DNA of 5,084 bases. Origin: Candidatus Saccharibacteria bacterium UBA1103. Its GTDB lineage: Bacteria > Patescibacteriota > Saccharimonadia > Saccharimonadales > Saccharimonadaceae. Location: positions 1 through 5,084 of the forward strand of contig CAJPSI010000050.1 in NCBI GenBank assembly GCA_905373275.1. Direction: 5' to 3'. Below the pieces are notes generated by a model that ran no database searches, had not been told where the DNA came from, and worked only from the letters and a program-made list of their open reading frames with translations. A program made the position numbers and the translations under genes. Below, in pieces: positions 3,778-5,084 of this stretch (the first letter of the stretch is position 1; each line of letters begins with the position of its first letter).

Positions 3778-5052
3778 ATGAACAAGTACCTGCCCAGGCT
3801 AGTCGACAAGCTAATTGAGGAGGATCTCCGTCTATACGGCGCCGTATCTATCGAAGGACCGAAATGGTGCGGCAAGTCTACCACTGCCGGCCGTTTCGCC
3901 AAGAGTAAGCTGGAGCTCCAGAACCCTGACACCCGCCAGAACAACTTATCTATCGCCGCTAATCAGCCCAGCCTACTGCTCAGCGGTGACAAGCCTCGCC
4001 TGATCGACGAGTGGCAAGATGCGCCCGAGCTCTGGGATGCCGTACGTTACGACGTTGACCGAACCGGCTTAACCAACCAGTACATCTTGACCGGCTCTGC
4101 CACGCCTCGTCGCAATCAGCCCAAGCATTCCGGAGCCGGTAGGATCGTCCGTCTGATGATGCGCCCGATGAGCCTATATGAATCAGGCGACTCGACCGGC
4201 GAAGTTTCGCTGGGCGACATATTCGACGGACACGACGATATTCAAGGCTCTGCCGGCTTCCGACTGGAGGATATCGCCTATCTTTCCGCCCGAGGCGGCT
4301 GGCCGGAGAACGTACTGCGCCAGCCGGACAAGCCTAATAAGCTAGCTAGAGACTACCTGAATACTATCCTCGGTAGCAGCATCAATTCCAGCGACGTCAC
4401 GCCGCACAACCCGACTAAGATGAGAGTGCTACTGCGTAGCCTAGCCCGCAACATTTCTACCCCGGCCAATATCAGCACCATCCTAGAGGACACCAGGAAC
4501 GACAGCGATTCGTCAGTTAGCGACGCTTCCATCTCGTCGTATCTGGCTACGCTGGAGCAAGTTCATATCACAGACGATATTGAGGCATGGTGCCCCGAGC
4601 TCCGCAGTAAGACTCGGATCCGAACAGGCAAGAAGCGCAACTTCGTCGACCCTTCCCTAGCCATCGCCGCCCTGCGTGCTTCCGAACAAGATCTACTGAC
4701 CGACTTTCATACCTTTGGGTTGATCTTTGAGTCGCTCGCCCTGCGTGACCTACAAGTCTACGCTCAGAGCCTGGACGGCGACCTATTCTACTACCGAGAT
4801 AAGAATGGCCTGGAGTGCGACGCCATCATCCATCTCGCTGATGGCAAGTGGGGCGCCGTCGAGATCAAGCTGGGTGCCGACCAAACGACTATTGATAAAG
4901 CTGCTGGGAACCTGCTCAAGTTTAGCGAGATTGTTGATACCGGGCAGATGAAAGAACCGTCCTGCCTGATGATTCTCTCCGGTATATCCGGCTATGCCTA
5001 CCGACGCCCTGACGAGGTGCTGGTCGTGCCAATCGGTTGCCTGAGAGATTAA
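3778..5052 (+). CDS. ATPase with AAA_14 and DUF4143 domains
   Basis: 424 residues, the normal full length for this family. The N-terminal P-loop domain has Walker A GPKWCGKST (27-35), Walker B RLIDEWQ (74-80, Asp77-Glu78) and a sensor-1-like YILTGSA (102-108). The family-typical block GAGRIVRLMMRPMSLYES spans 119-136, and GGWPE is at 173-177. The C-terminal DUF4143 part includes FGLIFESLALRDL (313-325), then YYRDKNGLECDAII (338-351) and VEIKLG (361-366). Asp348, Glu362 and Lys364 resemble a PD-(D/E)xK nuclease core, as noted for this family. It should be a cytoplasmic ATP-binding protein. Members are widespread in accessory gene sets and their cellular role is poorly known. The start is supported by AGGAGG and an extended -10 promoter; iterons upstream suggest tight regulation. 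No frameshift or lost key residue is seen. Confidence 0.93.
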   Translation: MNKYLPRLVDKLIEEDLRLYGAVSIEGPKWCGKSTTAGRFAKSKLELQNPDTRQNNLSIAANQPSLLLSGDKPRLIDEWQDAPELWDAVRYDVDRTGLTNQYILTGSATPRRNQPKHSGAGRIVRLMMRPMSLYESGDSTGEVSLGDIFDGHDDIQGSAGFRLEDIAYLSARGGWPENVLRQPDKPNKLARDYLNTILGSSINSSDVTPHNPTKMRVLLRSLARNISTPANISTILEDTRNDSDSSVSDASISSYLATLEQVHITDDIEAWCPELRSKTRIRTGKKRNFVDPSLAIAALRASEQDLLTDFHTFGLIFESLALRDLQVYAQSLDGDLFYYRDKNGLECDAIIHLADGKWGAVEIKLGADQTTIDKAAGNLLKFSEIVDTGQMKEPSCLMILSGISGYAYRRPDEVLVVPIGCLRD

Positions 5053-5059
5053 GTTTGAT

Positions 5060-5084
5060 AAAGGAAAAAGGCGCTATCTCGCAA
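5060..5084 (-). terminator. right copy of the terminator repeat, cut by the window end
   Basis: Identical to 2862-2886 over 25 bases: an A-rich run, then the first stem arm and the loop. If the second arm follows outside the window, this is a minus-strand terminator for a convergent gene to the right, 7 nt after the ATPase stop. Confidence 0.65.

Overview
The window is a compact bacterial chromosome segment with roughly balanced base composition, very short intergenic gaps, small orphan genes and promoters dominated by extended -10 motifs. Several starts sit 6-7 nt after a -10 box, so leaderless mRNAs are likely. The reduced style, a divergent MraZ and a tRNA-Arg with anticodon GCG would fit a Patescibacteria/CPR lineage such as Saccharibacteria. 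That placement is inference; no single marker here proves it. TGA is used as a stop at least once, so nothing suggests TGA recoding.

Left part (1-2205) is mostly housekeeping and mostly minus strand. It holds the 5' part of mraZ, with its own TACCCAC/GTGGGTA operator boxes inside the promoter, then a cluster of DnaA-box-like sites and a terminator. Next come a small one-helix membrane protein gene with an apparently leaderless promoter, and pth (peptidyl-tRNA hydrolase). The pth promoter lies face to face with that of a divergent 79-codon orphan gene. A bidirectional terminator separates this orphan from two minus-strand tRNA genes, tRNA-Arg(GCG) and tRNA-Pro(CGG), both with encoded CCA.

Middle (2203-2860) is a 194-residue soluble orphan with a strong Shine-Dalgarno.

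Right part (2862-5084) is the accessory-looking portion. Two copies of the same 25-nt terminator half (2862-2886 and 5060-5084) bracket it. Inside are (a) a 98-codon minus-strand gene whose mRNA is a nearly continuous chain of hairpins, with a G8 tract in its promoter spacer and a ribosome site buried in a stem; (b) three palindromic repeats exactly 99 bp apart, plus a fourth degenerate copy overlapping the -35 box of the 98-codon gene; (c) three 17-nt iterons exactly 23 bp apart; and (d) a complete AAA_14/DUF4143 ATPase read to the right. The divergent layout around a repeat-rich control region suggests one regulated unit: a structured, possibly phase-variable small gene paired with an ATPase. 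Its function cannot be read from the sequence.
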